Made by a program: the position numbers and the translations under genes. This document shows, in pieces, positions 8,355 to 17,113 of a stretch of 64,000 nt of DNA. Every line of letters begins with the position of its first letter. The first letter of the stretch is position 1. Origin of the DNA: Sphingomonas sp. So64.6b. Lineage in GTDB: Bacteria > Pseudomonadota > Alphaproteobacteria > Sphingomonadales > Sphingomonadaceae. Below the pieces are notes generated by a model that saw only the letters and a list, made by a program, of their open reading frames with translations, searched no databases and had not been told where the DNA came from. The stretch spans positions 4,742,501-4,806,500 of the forward strand of contig NZ_CP048817.1 of NCBI RefSeq assembly GCF_014171475.1, given 5' to 3'.

Positions 8355-9596
8355 ATGATGACTGGACCAGCGCCGCGCGAGTTCGCCGAGCATTGGCGCG
8401 CGCTGGTCGGTTGCACGATCGCCGCGTCGATCGGTACGATCGGACTTCATGCCTATACCAGCGGCGCGTTCATGCCCGCGCTGATCACGGGCGCGGGATA
8501 CAGCAAGGAACAATTGTCGCTCGCGACCTTGCTGCTCTCCGGCATGGTCGCGATCTGCGCGCCCTTTGCCGGCTCGCTGATGGACCGGCATGGACCGCTC
8601 AGGATCATCACCATCGGCGTGCTCGGCGAGGCGGCGGTGTTCGGCCTGCTCAGCATGGCGCCGGCCAGCTTTCCCTATTATGCCGGGCTGATCGTGCTGC
8701 TCGCCCTGCTTGGCGTCGGCACCACGCCGCCCGGTTTCGCGCGCATCGTCACCGCGCGCTTCGACAAGGCGCGCGGCATGGCGCTTGGCTGCATGATCAG
8801 CGGGCTTGGCCTGATGGCGATCTCCGGACCGATCTGGGCGACTTGGGTGATCACCCATTTCGGCTGGCGTGCGGGTTATGCGACGATGGCCGGGCTGGTG
8901 CTGCTGCTCGGCGGCACCGGGCTGTTGCTGATCCGCAGCGACCGGCACCAGCACCCGGTCAAGGTGCAGGCGACCGTCGCGCAGCGTTCGGCGGGCAATG
9001 CCGCGCTCAAGAGCCCGTTATTCTGGACCTTGCTCGCCGGTTTCCTTGCGCCGAGCCTGTTCGGCGGCGGGTATCTTCTCCATTTGATCAGCTTGTTGCA
9101 GGAACGCGGCTTCTCGCCTGCCGCCGCGGCGCAAGTGCAATCGCTGATCGGTGTCGCGGTGCTCGCCGGGCGGCTCGTGTCGGGCGCGGCGCTCGATCGC
9201 TTCCCGCCGCGCTGGGTTGCGGCGATCGCCTTCACCATCTCGGCGGCGGGCTGCGCCCTGCTGCTGCTGTCCGATCCGCTGCTGATGGGCATCGCCGCGC
9301 TTGCCATCGGCCTGACGATCGGCGCCGAGCTCGACATCATGGCCTATTTCATCTCGCGCTATTTCGGCCTCGCCAATTTCGGGCGACTTTACGGCTTTGC
9401 TTATGGCGGGTTGATCTTCGCCGGCGGTGCGAGCCCGCTCCTGATCACCAAGCTCGCCGATCTGGGCGGCTATTCGCTCGCGCTGATCGTCTCGACCATC
9501 GGCACATTTGCCGGGGCGCTGATCTTGCTGTCGATGCCCGATCCGCGCGCGCGGGAAGCGGCGCGCGAATTGGGCGAAGCCGTGCCGGCCGAGTAG
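8355..9596 (+). CDS. MFS transporter
   Basis: The 413-residue protein shows about 12 hydrophobic segments and the MFS motif A-like loop GSLMDRHGPLRI between the second and third helices. It resembles oxalate/formate or monocarboxylate-type MFS carriers, so it probably moves a small carboxylate or aromatic acid across the inner membrane. The ATG pair at 8355/8358 follows GGAGA; the longer open frame upstream overlaps the receptor gene and is rejected. It sits 19 bases after the receptor and 10 bases before an SDR gene, consistent with one operon of outer-membrane uptake, inner-membrane uptake and oxidation. Confidence 0.85.
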   Translation: MMTGPAPREFAEHWRALVGCTIAASIGTIGLHAYTSGAFMPALITGAGYSKEQLSLATLLLSGMVAICAPFAGSLMDRHGPLRIITIGVLGEAAVFGLLSMAPASFPYYAGLIVLLALLGVGTTPPGFARIVTARFDKARGMALGCMISGLGLMAISGPIWATWVITHFGWRAGYATMAGLVLLLGGTGLLLIRSDRHQHPVKVQATVAQRSAGNAALKSPLFWTLLAGFLAPSLFGGGYLLHLISLLQERGFSPAAAAQVQSLIGVAVLAGRLVSGAALDRFPPRWVAAIAFTISAAGCALLLLSDPLLMGIAALAIGLTIGAELDIMAYFISRYFGLANFGRLYGFAYGGLIFAGGASPLLITKLADLGGYSLALIVSTIGTFAGALILLSMPDPRAREAARELGEAVPAE

Positions 9597-9606
9597 GGGG
9601 ATCGGC

Positions 9607-10329
9607 ATGATCGACTTCACCGGAAAGATCGCCCTGGTCACCGGCGCCGCCTCGGGCATCGGCGCGGCGACCGCCGCCTTGCTCGAACGCCATGGCGCGA
9701 CGGTGTGGCGCGCCGATATCAGCGATGGCGTGGCACTCCGGCTCGACGTCACCAGCGATGGCGACTGGGCCGCCGCGATGGAGCAGATCATGACCGATTC
9801 CGGCCGGCTCGATATCCTGATCAACGCCGCCGGGATCAGTCGCGCGGGCGGCGAACAGAGCGTTGCCGCGGTCGCGATCGATGATTGGCGCCGCGTCTTC
9901 GCGGTCAATGTCGAGGGAACGCTGCTCGGCTGCCAGCATGCGATGCGCGTGATGGGCGCGGGCGGCGGGGCGATCGTCAATATCGCTTCGACCGCCGGTA
10001 TCGCGCCGAGCGCGACGCTCGCCGCTTATGGCGCGTCCAAGGCCGCCGTCCATCAGTTGACCAAAAGCGTCGCCGCCGCCTGTGCGCTGGCCGGCCTGTC
10101 GATCCGCTGCAACGCGATGCTGCCCGGCATGGCCGAAACGCCGATGACCAGCGCGATGCCGCCGGCCTATCGCGAAAGCTGGGAAGCGCAAATCCCCGCC
10201 GGCCGCTTCGCCGACGCGGACGAAATCGCCTCGGCAATCGCTTTCCTGGCCAGCGATGCCGCGTCCTATGTCACCGGCACCGGCCTGTTGGTCGATGGCG
10301 GCCTGATCAATCGGCCGGTCGTGCGCTGA
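9607..10329 (+). CDS. Short-chain dehydrogenase/reductase (SDR)
   Basis: The 240-residue classical SDR has the cofactor motif TGAASGIG (residues 12-19), an Asp-containing acidic segment (ADISD) that favours NAD over NADP, NAAG at 73-76, and catalytic Ser128, Tyr141 and Lys145 (YGASK). It ends with the usual VTGTGLLVDGG segment. It should oxidise or reduce an alcohol/ketone using NAD(H). A GGGGG ribosome-binding sequence lies just before the ATG at 9607, 10 bases after the MFS stop, so it is likely co-transcribed with the transporter pair. The substrate is unknown. Confidence 0.9.
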   Translation: MIDFTGKIALVTGAASGIGAATAALLERHGATVWRADISDGVALRLDVTSDGDWAAAMEQIMTDSGRLDILINAAGISRAGGEQSVAAVAIDDWRRVFAVNVEGTLLGCQHAMRVMGAGGGAIVNIASTAGIAPSATLAAYGASKAAVHQLTKSVAAACALAGLSIRCNAMLPGMAETPMTSAMPPAYRESWEAQIPAGRFADADEIASAIAFLASDAASYVTGTGLLVDGGLINRPVVR

Positions 10330-10415
10330 TCCAGGTCGGCGGATGACCGCGGTGGAGCAAAGTGGCCGGATCGGCTAAGCTCCCCAAATCCGAAGCCGAA
10401 CGAGGCCATGGTCCG

Positions 10416-11072
10416 ATGTCCGATGACGATCTGCCCGACGACAGCAAGCTGACCCGCTCGAAGCAGCGTTGGGCGAGCGAAGGCAAGTTCCTGACCGGCC
10501 ATATCGCGCGCCCGGAAGCGGAACGCTTGCCGCCGGGCCAGCATCTGGTGCGCGACTGGCCGGTACTCGATTTGGGCAAGCAACCCGATATCGCGCGCGA
10601 GCGCTGGCGGCTCAGGGTTGGCGGCCTGGTCGAACGGCCGGTCGATCTCGACTGGGCGGGGTTCATGGCGCTGCCGCAGACGACGCTGCGCACCGACATC
10701 CACTGCGTCACGACCTGGTCGCGCTACGACAATGACTGGACCGGTGTGGCGACCCGCGACCTGATCGACCTGGTGGCCCCGCGCGACGAAGCGGGGTTCC
10801 TGATGCTGCATGGCTATGACGGCTACACCACCAATGTCCCGCTTGCCGATTTCGCGTCCGAACACGCACTGATCGCCCATAGCTGGCAAGGCAAACCGAT
10901 CACCCGCGAGCATGGCGGGCCTGCGCGGCTGATCATCCCGCACCTCTATTTCTGGAAGAGCGCGAAGTGGATCAAGGGCATCGATTTCCTTGGCGCGGAC
11001 AAGGCCGGCTTTTGGGAGGTCAATGGTTATCACATGCGCGGCGATCCATGGGCGGAGGAGCGCTATTCGTAA
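10416..11072 (+). CDS. Sulfite-oxidase-like molybdopterin oxidoreductase
   Basis: The 218-residue protein matches the sulfite-oxidase/YedY molybdopterin fold: it starts MSDDDLPDDSKLTRSKQRW, has the LRVGGLVERP segment, and holds the candidate molybdenum-ligand cysteine at residue 97 (TDIHCVTTWSRYDNDWTG). No signal peptide is visible, unlike MsrP/YedY. The ATG at 10416 gives the family N-terminus; an in-frame GTG at 10362 with GGTGGAG before it is an alternative that adds 18 residues. It stands alone after the SDR. The role is probably a redox reaction on a sulfur or nitrogen oxide, but the substrate is not known for this subgroup. Confidence 0.8.
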   Translation: MSDDDLPDDSKLTRSKQRWASEGKFLTGHIARPEAERLPPGQHLVRDWPVLDLGKQPDIARERWRLRVGGLVERPVDLDWAGFMALPQTTLRTDIHCVTTWSRYDNDWTGVATRDLIDLVAPRDEAGFLMLHGYDGYTTNVPLADFASEHALIAHSWQGKPITREHGGPARLIIPHLYFWKSAKWIKGIDFLGADKAGFWEVNGYHMRGDPWAEERYS

Positions 11073-11160
11073 GCGGGCATAGGTGGAATGTGTCTATTTT
11101 CTTCCTTTCGTGCCGAGCTTGTCGAAGCACCGCTCTTTCCATCGTGGGCAAGAAGAACGG

Positions 11161-11220
11161 CCCCCTTCGACTGCCTGCGACGGCAGCGCTCAGGACAGGC
11201 TTCGACAGGCTCAGGGCGAA
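11161..11220 (+). repeat. Dispersed palindromic repeat, copy 1
   Basis: A block of about 57 bases begins CCCCCTTCGA, contains a small GCC-rich stem, and ends CTTCGACAGGCTCAGGGC. A nearly identical block in reverse orientation occurs at 62473-62530, and a fragment (TTCGACAGGCTCA) occurs near 12071. It lies in the noncoding gap between the molybdopterin gene and the hydrolase-like gene. Such CTTCGACAGGCTCAG elements are recalled as frequent in sphingomonad genomes; the function is unknown. Confidence 0.8.
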
Positions 11221-11237
11221 CCGAATAGGGGGCTGCG

Positions 11238-11876
11238 TTAAGCTGTGGCGGACACCCGTGGCGAAACCGGATGCCGCGACCCCACGCCACCGACCGCCTC
11301 GCCGCCGACCGCCTCGCCACCATCGTCGCCGACCAGCAGCGCCAGCAACGATCGCTCCCGGGCCGATTGCCCGCCGCGCAGATCGCTACGATATGTACTG
11401 TCCTGCGCCGCGACGTCGATGAAGCGGCTGCCCCACACATCGGCCAGTTCAAGCACCGGTTCGATCTGACCCGTGTCGGAGAGCAGGATTGTCGCGAATG
11501 GCAAGCGCACTTTCGGGCTCGATCGTGGCGATTCCGCCGCAGCGGCCGCAGCCACCGCGGAAGGAAGGTGGAACAACGCGCCGGCGATCGCCACGGTATA
11601 GGTTGCCGGGGATAGCTGTGCCCAATGCGCCAGCGCGAGGCACGCGTCGCCCTGCGCGATGACGATGATCGATCCGACGCTGTTGCGCACGGCGCTGTCG
11701 ATCTGCACCGCCCAGATCGATCCATGCCGTCCCGCCTCCAGATGGAGACGCAGGTCGATTATGTCTTCGACCCAGTCGTCACGGAAATGGGCCAGTTGAT
11801 CGGGATAGGGTTCGGCCGCGCTCGACAGGAGCAGCGCGGTGCGCGGGCCGTGATGGTTCGACTCATTCGGCTTCAT
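11238..11876 (-). CDS. RBBP9/YdeN-like alpha/beta hydrolase, likely without nucleophile
   Basis: The 212-residue protein resembles the small RBBP9/YdeN serine-hydrolase family in length, in an early W-x-x-D-I-I-D-L helix and in the strand-turn segment IIVIAQGDACLALAHWA. Family members have a Gly-x-Ser-x-Gly elbow at that point; here the position reads AQGDA, so the nucleophilic serine appears to be missing. The ATG at 11876 follows GGAAGGA. It lies downstream of the organosulfur operon but is separated from it by 260 bases. A non-catalytic role or a lost gene is possible, and the family call itself is moderate. Confidence 0.5.
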   Translation of the reverse strand: MKPNESNHHGPRTALLLSSAAEPYPDQLAHFRDDWVEDIIDLRLHLEAGRHGSIWAVQIDSAVRNSVGSIIVIAQGDACLALAHWAQLSPATYTVAIAGALFHLPSAVAAAAAAESPRSSPKVRLPFATILLSDTGQIEPVLELADVWGSRFIDVAAQDSTYRSDLRGGQSARERSLLALLVGDDGGEAVGGEAVGGVGSRHPVSPRVSATA

Positions 11877-12136
11877 ACGACGTCCTTCCAGCAGCTGTGG
11901 CAGGTCGACTTGCGGAGAGGCGCCATGCGGCGCGTCCGACCTCAAGTTATTCCCATGCACTTGATATGCAATGGCCGTGCGCCGGATCGCCGCCCGTGCG
12001 CGCCACGTCGAGTGACGACGTGGCGGGCAACCCGGTCAGGCGCGCGCCGCGACCGCGACTCGCGCATGGGATTCGACAGGCTCAATCCGAACCGGTTTCA
12101 TCGCGCTCTGAAGGGGAAGATGCCTGGCCATCATGC

Positions 12137-12958
12137 TCAGCGAAGCTCGAAACCGAGCTCGCCCAGCACGTCGCGCAGGACATGTCGCCCGGCCATCGAC
12201 CGGGGGCCGCGCGTCCGCTCGCTCGCCTGGTCGCTCCAGTCGCGTTCGGTCAGGCCCTGCTCGCGCTGAAAGCTGCGCAGCCTCGTGTCATAATGTCGCG
12301 CGGCCTCGGCCTGCGCCTCGGTCCAGGCATAGGTTTCGTGGAACAGGACCGACGCCTGCGGCAGGCGCGGCTTGACCGATGCCGGGCGCGCCGGGTCCGG
12401 TTTTCCGACGACCAGTCCGAACAGCGGGAAGACGCGCGGCGGCAGGTCGAGCTCGGCCGCGACCTCGACCGGCTTGTTGCGTATGCCGCCGATATAGACC
12501 GAGCCCAGCCCAAGCGATTCAAGCGCGACCACCGCATTCTGCGCGGCGAGCGAGGCATCGACCGCGCCGAGCACAAAGCTTTCGGTATAGTCGAGCGCTT
12601 CGGGCCGCGTGCCGAGCGCCTCGCCGATTCGGGTCAGCCGGTCGAAGTCGATCAGCCAGACCAGCAGCAATGGCGCCTCGACGATATGCTTCTGGTTGCC
12701 GGCCAGCGCCGCAAGCCGGCCCTTGCGGTCGGGATCCTGCACCGCGATCACGCTCCACACCTGCAGGTTGGACGAGGACGCGGCGGATTGCGCGGCGGCG
12801 ACCAAAGTTTCGACCGTACCGGGATCAAGCGCATTGGGTAGATAGGCGCGGACCGACCGATGGTCGAACAGCGTGCGGAGCGTGGCATTGTCGGTGACCG
12901 GCACCGGCGCGTCATCGTGGCGATAGCGCGCGCGGATCGCATTGTGGGACTCGCTCAT
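12137..12958 (-). CDS. NfsA/FRP-type nitroreductase or flavin reductase
   Basis: The 273-residue protein belongs to the nitroreductase superfamily: it has the FMN-binding HRSVRAY motif near residue 33, AAQSAASSSNLQVWS (residues 55-69), and the LGSVYIGGIRN segment typical of NfsA/FRP. These enzymes use NAD(P)H to reduce nitro compounds, quinones or free flavin. Its start overlaps the stop of the LLM monooxygenase by 4 bases, so it may supply reduced FMN to that two-component monooxygenase. That partnership is inference; SsuE-type reductases usually belong to another family. Confidence 0.8.
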   Translation of the reverse strand: MSESHNAIRARYRHDDAPVPVTDNATLRTLFDHRSVRAYLPNALDPGTVETLVAAAQSAASSSNLQVWSVIAVQDPDRKGRLAALAGNQKHIVEAPLLLVWLIDFDRLTRIGEALGTRPEALDYTESFVLGAVDASLAAQNAVVALESLGLGSVYIGGIRNKPVEVAAELDLPPRVFPLFGLVVGKPDPARPASVKPRLPQASVLFHETYAWTEAQAEAARHYDTRLRSFQREQGLTERDWSDQASERTRGPRSMAGRHVLRDVLGELGFELR

Positions 12959-14325
12959 GCCTGTTCCAGCCTTGGCGTTACGGCGCGGTTGGTCAGGCCG
13001 TTCACCGGCCGCTTCAGCCCGAGATTCTCGCGCAACGTGCGACCCTCATACTCCTCACGGAACAAGCCGCGCCGCTGCAGGATCGGCACGACCTGATCGA
13101 CGAAATCGGTCAGTCCGGTCGGAAGGATCGGCGGCATGATGTTGAAGCCGTCCGCCGCTTCGCCCTCGAACCAGAACTGGATCACATCAGCGACCTGTTC
13201 GGGCGTGCCGACGGTGGTCAGGTGCCCGCGTGCGGTCGATACCTGGCGGTAGAGCTGGCGCAGCGTCGGCTGCTCGCGCTCGACCAGGTCGGACACGAGT
13301 TTCAGGCGGCTCTTGCTGCCATTGGTGTCGCTCGGCAGCGGCGGCGCGATATCGTCGAGCGAATAGCCCGACAGATCGGCCCCCTGATAATGCCGCCGCA
13401 AGATACCCCAGGCGATCGCCGGATGGACCAGCGATTGCAGCTCTTCATAATTGGCCTGCGCTTCCGCTTCGGTCCCGCCGAGCACCGGGAAGATTCCCGG
13501 CATGACCAGCAGGTCCTCCGCGCGGCGGCCATAGCGCGGCAGGCGCGCCTTCACGTCGCGGTAGAAATCCTGCGCATCGGCGAGGATCAGATTGGCGGTG
13601 AAGATCACCTCCGCGGTGCGCGCGGCAAGCTCGCGGCCAGGCTCCGACGCACCGGCCTGTACGATCACCGGATAGCCTTGCGGCGGCCGGGCGATATTGA
13701 GCGGTCCGCGCACCTGGAAATGCGTGCCGTCATGGCCGAGCACATGGAATTTGTCGGTGTCGAGATACACGCCGGCATCGCGGTCGCGCACGAACGCATC
13801 GTCTTCGTAGCTGTCCCACAGCCCTTTCACGACGTCGATATATTCCTCCGCGCGTTCGTAGCGGCGCGAATGTTCGAGATGCGCGGGCTTACTGAAATTG
13901 GCCGACACGTCCGCGCCGGTGGTGACGACGTTCCACGCCGCGCGGCCGCCCGAGATCCAGTCGAGCGAAGCGAATTTGCGCGCCGTCGTATAGGGGTCCT
14001 CATAGGTCGTGGTCGAGGTCGCGACGAAACCGATCCGCTCGGTCACCTGTGACAGCGCCGACCAAAGGGTGACCGGTTCGAAATGCGCCGCCTTGGCGTT
14101 CTGGCGGAAGGTCGCCTCGTCAGTGAAGTCGGCATAGCCGCCGGGACTGTCGGCAACGAATACCAGGTCGAACTTGCCGCGTTCGGCGGTCTGCACGATC
14201 TGTTTGTAATGATCGAGATTATGGCCGGCATCGGCCTGTGTGGCGGGGTGCAGCCAGGCCGAGACATGATGGCCGGTGGCCTGGAGAAACGCGCCGAGGC
14301 GCAGTTTGCGGATGGGCTGGCTCAT
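12955..14325 (-). CDS. LLM-class flavin monooxygenase (NtaA/SnaA/DszA type)
   Basis: The 456-residue protein is a bacterial-luciferase-like FMNH2-dependent monooxygenase of the NtaA/SnaA/DszA/SfnG group, with the N-terminal KLRLGAFLQATGHH, FVADSPGGYAD, SKPAHLEHSRRYERAEEY and GYPVIVQAGASEPGRELAA segments. Relatives oxidise sulfones, sulfonates, dibenzothiophene sulfone or aminopolycarboxylates. It lies in one coupled operon with an SsuA/C/B-type transporter and a TauD-like dioxygenase, which supports desulfonation of an organosulfur compound to release sulfite. The substrate is not defined by sequence alone. Confidence 0.85.
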   Translation of the reverse strand: MSQPIRKLRLGAFLQATGHHVSAWLHPATQADAGHNLDHYKQIVQTAERGKFDLVFVADSPGGYADFTDEATFRQNAKAAHFEPVTLWSALSQVTERIGFVATSTTTYEDPYTTARKFASLDWISGGRAAWNVVTTGADVSANFSKPAHLEHSRRYERAEEYIDVVKGLWDSYEDDAFVRDRDAGVYLDTDKFHVLGHDGTHFQVRGPLNIARPPQGYPVIVQAGASEPGRELAARTAEVIFTANLILADAQDFYRDVKARLPRYGRRAEDLLVMPGIFPVLGGTEAEAQANYEELQSLVHPAIAWGILRRHYQGADLSGYSLDDIAPPLPSDTNGSKSRLKLVSDLVEREQPTLRQLYRQVSTARGHLTTVGTPEQVADVIQFWFEGEAADGFNIMPPILPTGLTDFVDQVVPILQRRGLFREEYEGRTLRENLGLKRPVNGLTNRAVTPRLEQA

Positions 14326-15107
14326 GCGGTGATCCTTGTTGTGCCTGAGGGGGTTTTGCCTGAAGGGGCTCTGTCGGAGTGGGAGGCGGCGTAGGGGGAG
14401 GCGCCGGACTCGGTCTCGACGCCGAGCAGGCCGAGCAGTTCGTGCTGGAGCGCGGCGAACCGGTCGCGCCGGGCGGTACCCGCGGGCGGCAGCGCGACAC
14501 TGATATCGGCGACGATACGGCCCTGATCGAGCACCACCACGCGGTCGGCGAGCTCGATCGCCTCATCGACATCATGCGTGACCAGCAGCACCGCCGGATT
14601 ATGCGTGGCGGACAGGCGGCGCAGCAGGACGTGCATGCGGATGCGGGTAAGCGCGTCGAGTGCGCCGAACGGCTCGTCGGCCAGCAGCAGTTCGGGCCGC
14701 CGCACCAGCGAGCGCGCCAGCGCGACGCGCTGCTGCTCGCCACCCGACAATTCATAGGGCCAGGAGCGTTCGCGCCCGTCGAGCTCGACCTCGGCCAGCG
14801 CCTCCAACCCGCGTTGCCGCGCATTCGGGCCGTCGAGCCCGAGAATGACATTGTCGAGCACGCGCTTCCACGGCAGCAACCGGGCGTCCTGGAACACCAC
14901 CGACAGCCGGTGGGGCACGACAAGGTCGCCCGTTCCTTCCGCTTCATGGTCGAGATCGGCGAGCGCACGCAGCAGCGTGCTCTTGCCCGAGCCGCTGCGG
15001 CCGAGCAGCGCGACGAATTCGCCCGCACCGATGTCGAGGTCGATGCCGTCGAGCACGCCCTTTTTGGTGAAGCGGCGGACCAGGCCGCGGATACGGACCA
15101 GGCTCAT
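14322..15107 (-). CDS. ssuB: ABC transporter ATP-binding protein (SsuB-like)
   Basis: This 261-residue ATPase has Walker A GRSGSGKST near residue 37, the Q-loop QDARLLPW, the signature LSGGEQQRVALARSL, Walker B LLLADEPFGALD and the switch histidine in VTHDVDE. It matches the SsuB/TauB/NrtD group that energises uptake of sulfonates or nitrate. The start at 15107 gives MSLVRIRGLV and overlaps the permease stop by 4 bases; the longer upstream frame is a shadow of the permease gene. The C-terminal tail of about 30 residues is rich in Ser, Pro, Gly and Thr. Symbol by family resemblance. Confidence 0.85.
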   Translation of the reverse strand: MSLVRIRGLVRRFTKKGVLDGIDLDIGAGEFVALLGRSGSGKSTLLRALADLDHEAEGTGDLVVPHRLSVVFQDARLLPWKRVLDNVILGLDGPNARQRGLEALAEVELDGRERSWPYELSGGEQQRVALARSLVRRPELLLADEPFGALDALTRIRMHVLLRRLSATHNPAVLLVTHDVDEAIELADRVVVLDQGRIVADISVALPPAGTARRDRFAALQHELLGLLGVETESGASPYAASHSDRAPSGKTPSGTTRITA

Positions 15108-15988
15108 GCACCGAGCGTCCGGCGCCACACCAGCGCGCGCCGCTGGATTACGCGCACCACCGCGTCGGAGCCGAGCCCGAGCAACGCATAGACGACCAGC
15201 CCGACCAGCATCACATCGGTCTGCGCATAATTCCGCGCGAGCGTGATCATGTAACCGATGCCGCTGGTCGCATTGAGCTGCTCGACCACCACCAGCGCGA
15301 GCCAGGCCGCGGTCACGCCGAAGCGCAGGCCAAGCAGCATGCCGGGCAGCGCGCCGGGCAGCACGACATGGCGGACAAAGGCGAACCGCCCCAGCCCCAA
15401 TGTCTCGGCCAGTTCGACCTGCTTGAGATCGATCGCGCGCAAGGCGCTGTGCGTGTGGATATAGATCGGCGCGAACACGGTGACGGCGATGACCGTGACC
15501 TTCATCGCTTCGCCGACGCCGAACCACAGGATCATGAAAGGGATCAGCGCGAGCACCGGGATGCCGCGTTTCAGCTGTACCAGCCCGTCGATGACATAGC
15601 CGCCCAGCAGGCTCAGCCCCGAGATCAACGCCAGCGCCACGCCGATGAGTGTGCCGAACGCCAGCCCCTGCGCGGCGCGCCAGGCGGAGACGGCGAGATT
15701 TTCCTGCAACCGCCCGTCGCGGATCAACTCGATCCCGGCGGTGACCGCGGTCCATGGCGCGGGCAGGATTCGCGTGTCGAGAAACCCGGTGAGCGAGAAG
15801 GCCGACCAATAGATCAGCAGCAACACCGGCCCGAGCACCCATCCCCAGGCGAGCGGTGCTTCGAGCCCGAGCCGGCGCTTGCCGCGTCGGGCCGGGGCTT
15901 CGGGTACGGCCTTGGGGGGAAACAGCTCGACCATGGTCGGCAGCGTCGTGAAGTTGGGGGTCGCGATGTTGGGGAAGGGCGCGTTCAT
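15104..15988 (-). CDS. ssuC: ABC transporter permease (SsuC-like)
   Basis: The 294-residue inner-membrane protein has about six hydrophobic helices and the permease EAA-type cytoplasmic loop ETLGLGRFAFVRHVVLPGALPG, which contacts the ATPase. Composition and the ILPAPWTAVTAG segment match the SsuC/TauC sulfonate-transporter permeases. The N-terminal 35 residues form a Pro-rich cytoplasmic lead. The gene lies 12 bases after the substrate-binding gene and overlaps the ATPase gene by 4 bases, so the three subunits are produced from one message. Confidence 0.88.
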   Translation of the reverse strand: MNAPFPNIATPNFTTLPTMVELFPPKAVPEAPARRGKRRLGLEAPLAWGWVLGPVLLLIYWSAFSLTGFLDTRILPAPWTAVTAGIELIRDGRLQENLAVSAWRAAQGLAFGTLIGVALALISGLSLLGGYVIDGLVQLKRGIPVLALIPFMILWFGVGEAMKVTVIAVTVFAPIYIHTHSALRAIDLKQVELAETLGLGRFAFVRHVVLPGALPGMLLGLRFGVTAAWLALVVVEQLNATSGIGYMITLARNYAQTDVMLVGLVVYALLGLGSDAVVRVIQRRALVWRRTLGA

Positions 15989-16000
15989 GACAGCTCCTTG

Positions 16001-17113
16001 TCAGCGGTCTGCCGCCAGGCCCGCGGCAAAACCGTTGGCGGCGATCTCTTCGAAACGGCGATCGAACAGGGTGGCCGCGTCGAAGCGCGGCTGGTCCATT
16101 TCCGGGGCGAGCAGGTCGATCGCGGCCTGTTGATAGGCGATCGGCTGATCCCAGCCGCGCGCCACGTCGATGTCGCCGATCGCGGCGATGATCAGCTTAG
16201 CGTCCGCCAGCGACAGGCCCTGATGATCGACATAATAACCACGCGAGAGTTCGTCGCGATGCGTCTGCTGCCAGGCCTGGGCGCGACCCCACCAATGGAA
16301 GAACTGCTTGAGCGCCGCCGCCTTGGCCGGATTGTGCACGACCTCTGTGGGCACATAGGCGACCAGCGCATCGTCGCGGAATTCGGGATGGGGGATTACC
16401 TTCGCGCCGTCCTGCCCGAACTTGCGCAGATAGCGTTCGGCGACGATGCCGCTGCCGATCGGCGCGACATCGACCAGGTTGCTGGCCAGTGCGCTGGTAT
16501 AGACATCGCCGCCGATGCTCGACGGCAATTCGACCAGCTTCACGTCCTTCCTGGTCAGGCCGAGCGCCTTCAGCGTCTGCAGCACGACCTGGCTCTGCAC
16601 CTGGCTCGGGCTGAACGCGATGCGTTTGCCGCGCAGGTCGGCAAGCGTCCGGATTCTCGCCTTGGGCGCGATGGCGAGCACGAAGGCGGGATGCGCCAGC
16701 GGATCGCGGCGCTGGCGGAACGCGACGATGCGGACCGGCAGGCCGACCCAGGTCGCATGGATTGGCGGCACATTGGCACCGAGTCCGACATCGAGCGCCT
16801 TGGCATGGAACGCCTCGGTCACGTCGGGGCCGCCGGTGATCTGCACCCATTTCACCGTGAAGGGCAGCTTCTTGTCCCAGCCGAGATGCTCGAACACCCA
16901 TTGCGTCACCGGGTCGCCGACCACCAGCACGGTGCCCTTGGGCACGGTATCGGGCAGCGCCTCCGCCTCCGACAGGTCGGCGCTGCTGTCACGCGGCGGC
17001 TGGCGATTGGGCGCGAAGACGAAGAGCAGCGCGATCGTGACCGCGACGAATGCGGCCAGGCCGATAAACCCCCAGGGCCGGGGGCGTGCACCAGTCCTGG
17101 CCGCGTGTGGCAT
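16001..17113 (-). CDS. ssuA: ABC transporter substrate-binding protein (SsuA-like)
   Basis: The 370-residue protein begins with a basic stretch and one hydrophobic segment (IGLAAFVAVTIALLFVF) that may be an uncleaved anchor or signal, followed by a periplasmic-binding fold with LGANVPPIHATW, LADLRGKRIAFSPSQVQ and ASNLVDVAPIGSG segments typical of aliphatic sulfonate or taurine binding proteins. There is no lipobox cysteine. The ATG at 17113 shares one base with the TauD-like stop; the longer upstream frame is rejected. It should present the organosulfur ligand to the SsuC/SsuB components. Confidence 0.8.
   Translation of the reverse strand: MPHAARTGARPRPWGFIGLAAFVAVTIALLFVFAPNRQPPRDSSADLSEAEALPDTVPKGTVLVVGDPVTQWVFEHLGWDKKLPFTVKWVQITGGPDVTEAFHAKALDVGLGANVPPIHATWVGLPVRIVAFRQRRDPLAHPAFVLAIAPKARIRTLADLRGKRIAFSPSQVQSQVVLQTLKALGLTRKDVKLVELPSSIGGDVYTSALASNLVDVAPIGSGIVAERYLRKFGQDGAKVIPHPEFRDDALVAYVPTEVVHNPAKAAALKQFFHWWGRAQAWQQTHRDELSRGYYVDHQGLSLADAKLIIAAIGDIDVARGWDQPIAYQQAAIDLLAPEMDQPRFDAATLFDRRFEEIAANGFAAGLAADR

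Noticed and set aside
14322..15842. A longer ATPase with a 245-residue N-terminal extension
   Set aside because: The extension is a shadow of the permease gene; Walker-type ATPase sequence begins at MSLVRIRG (15107).
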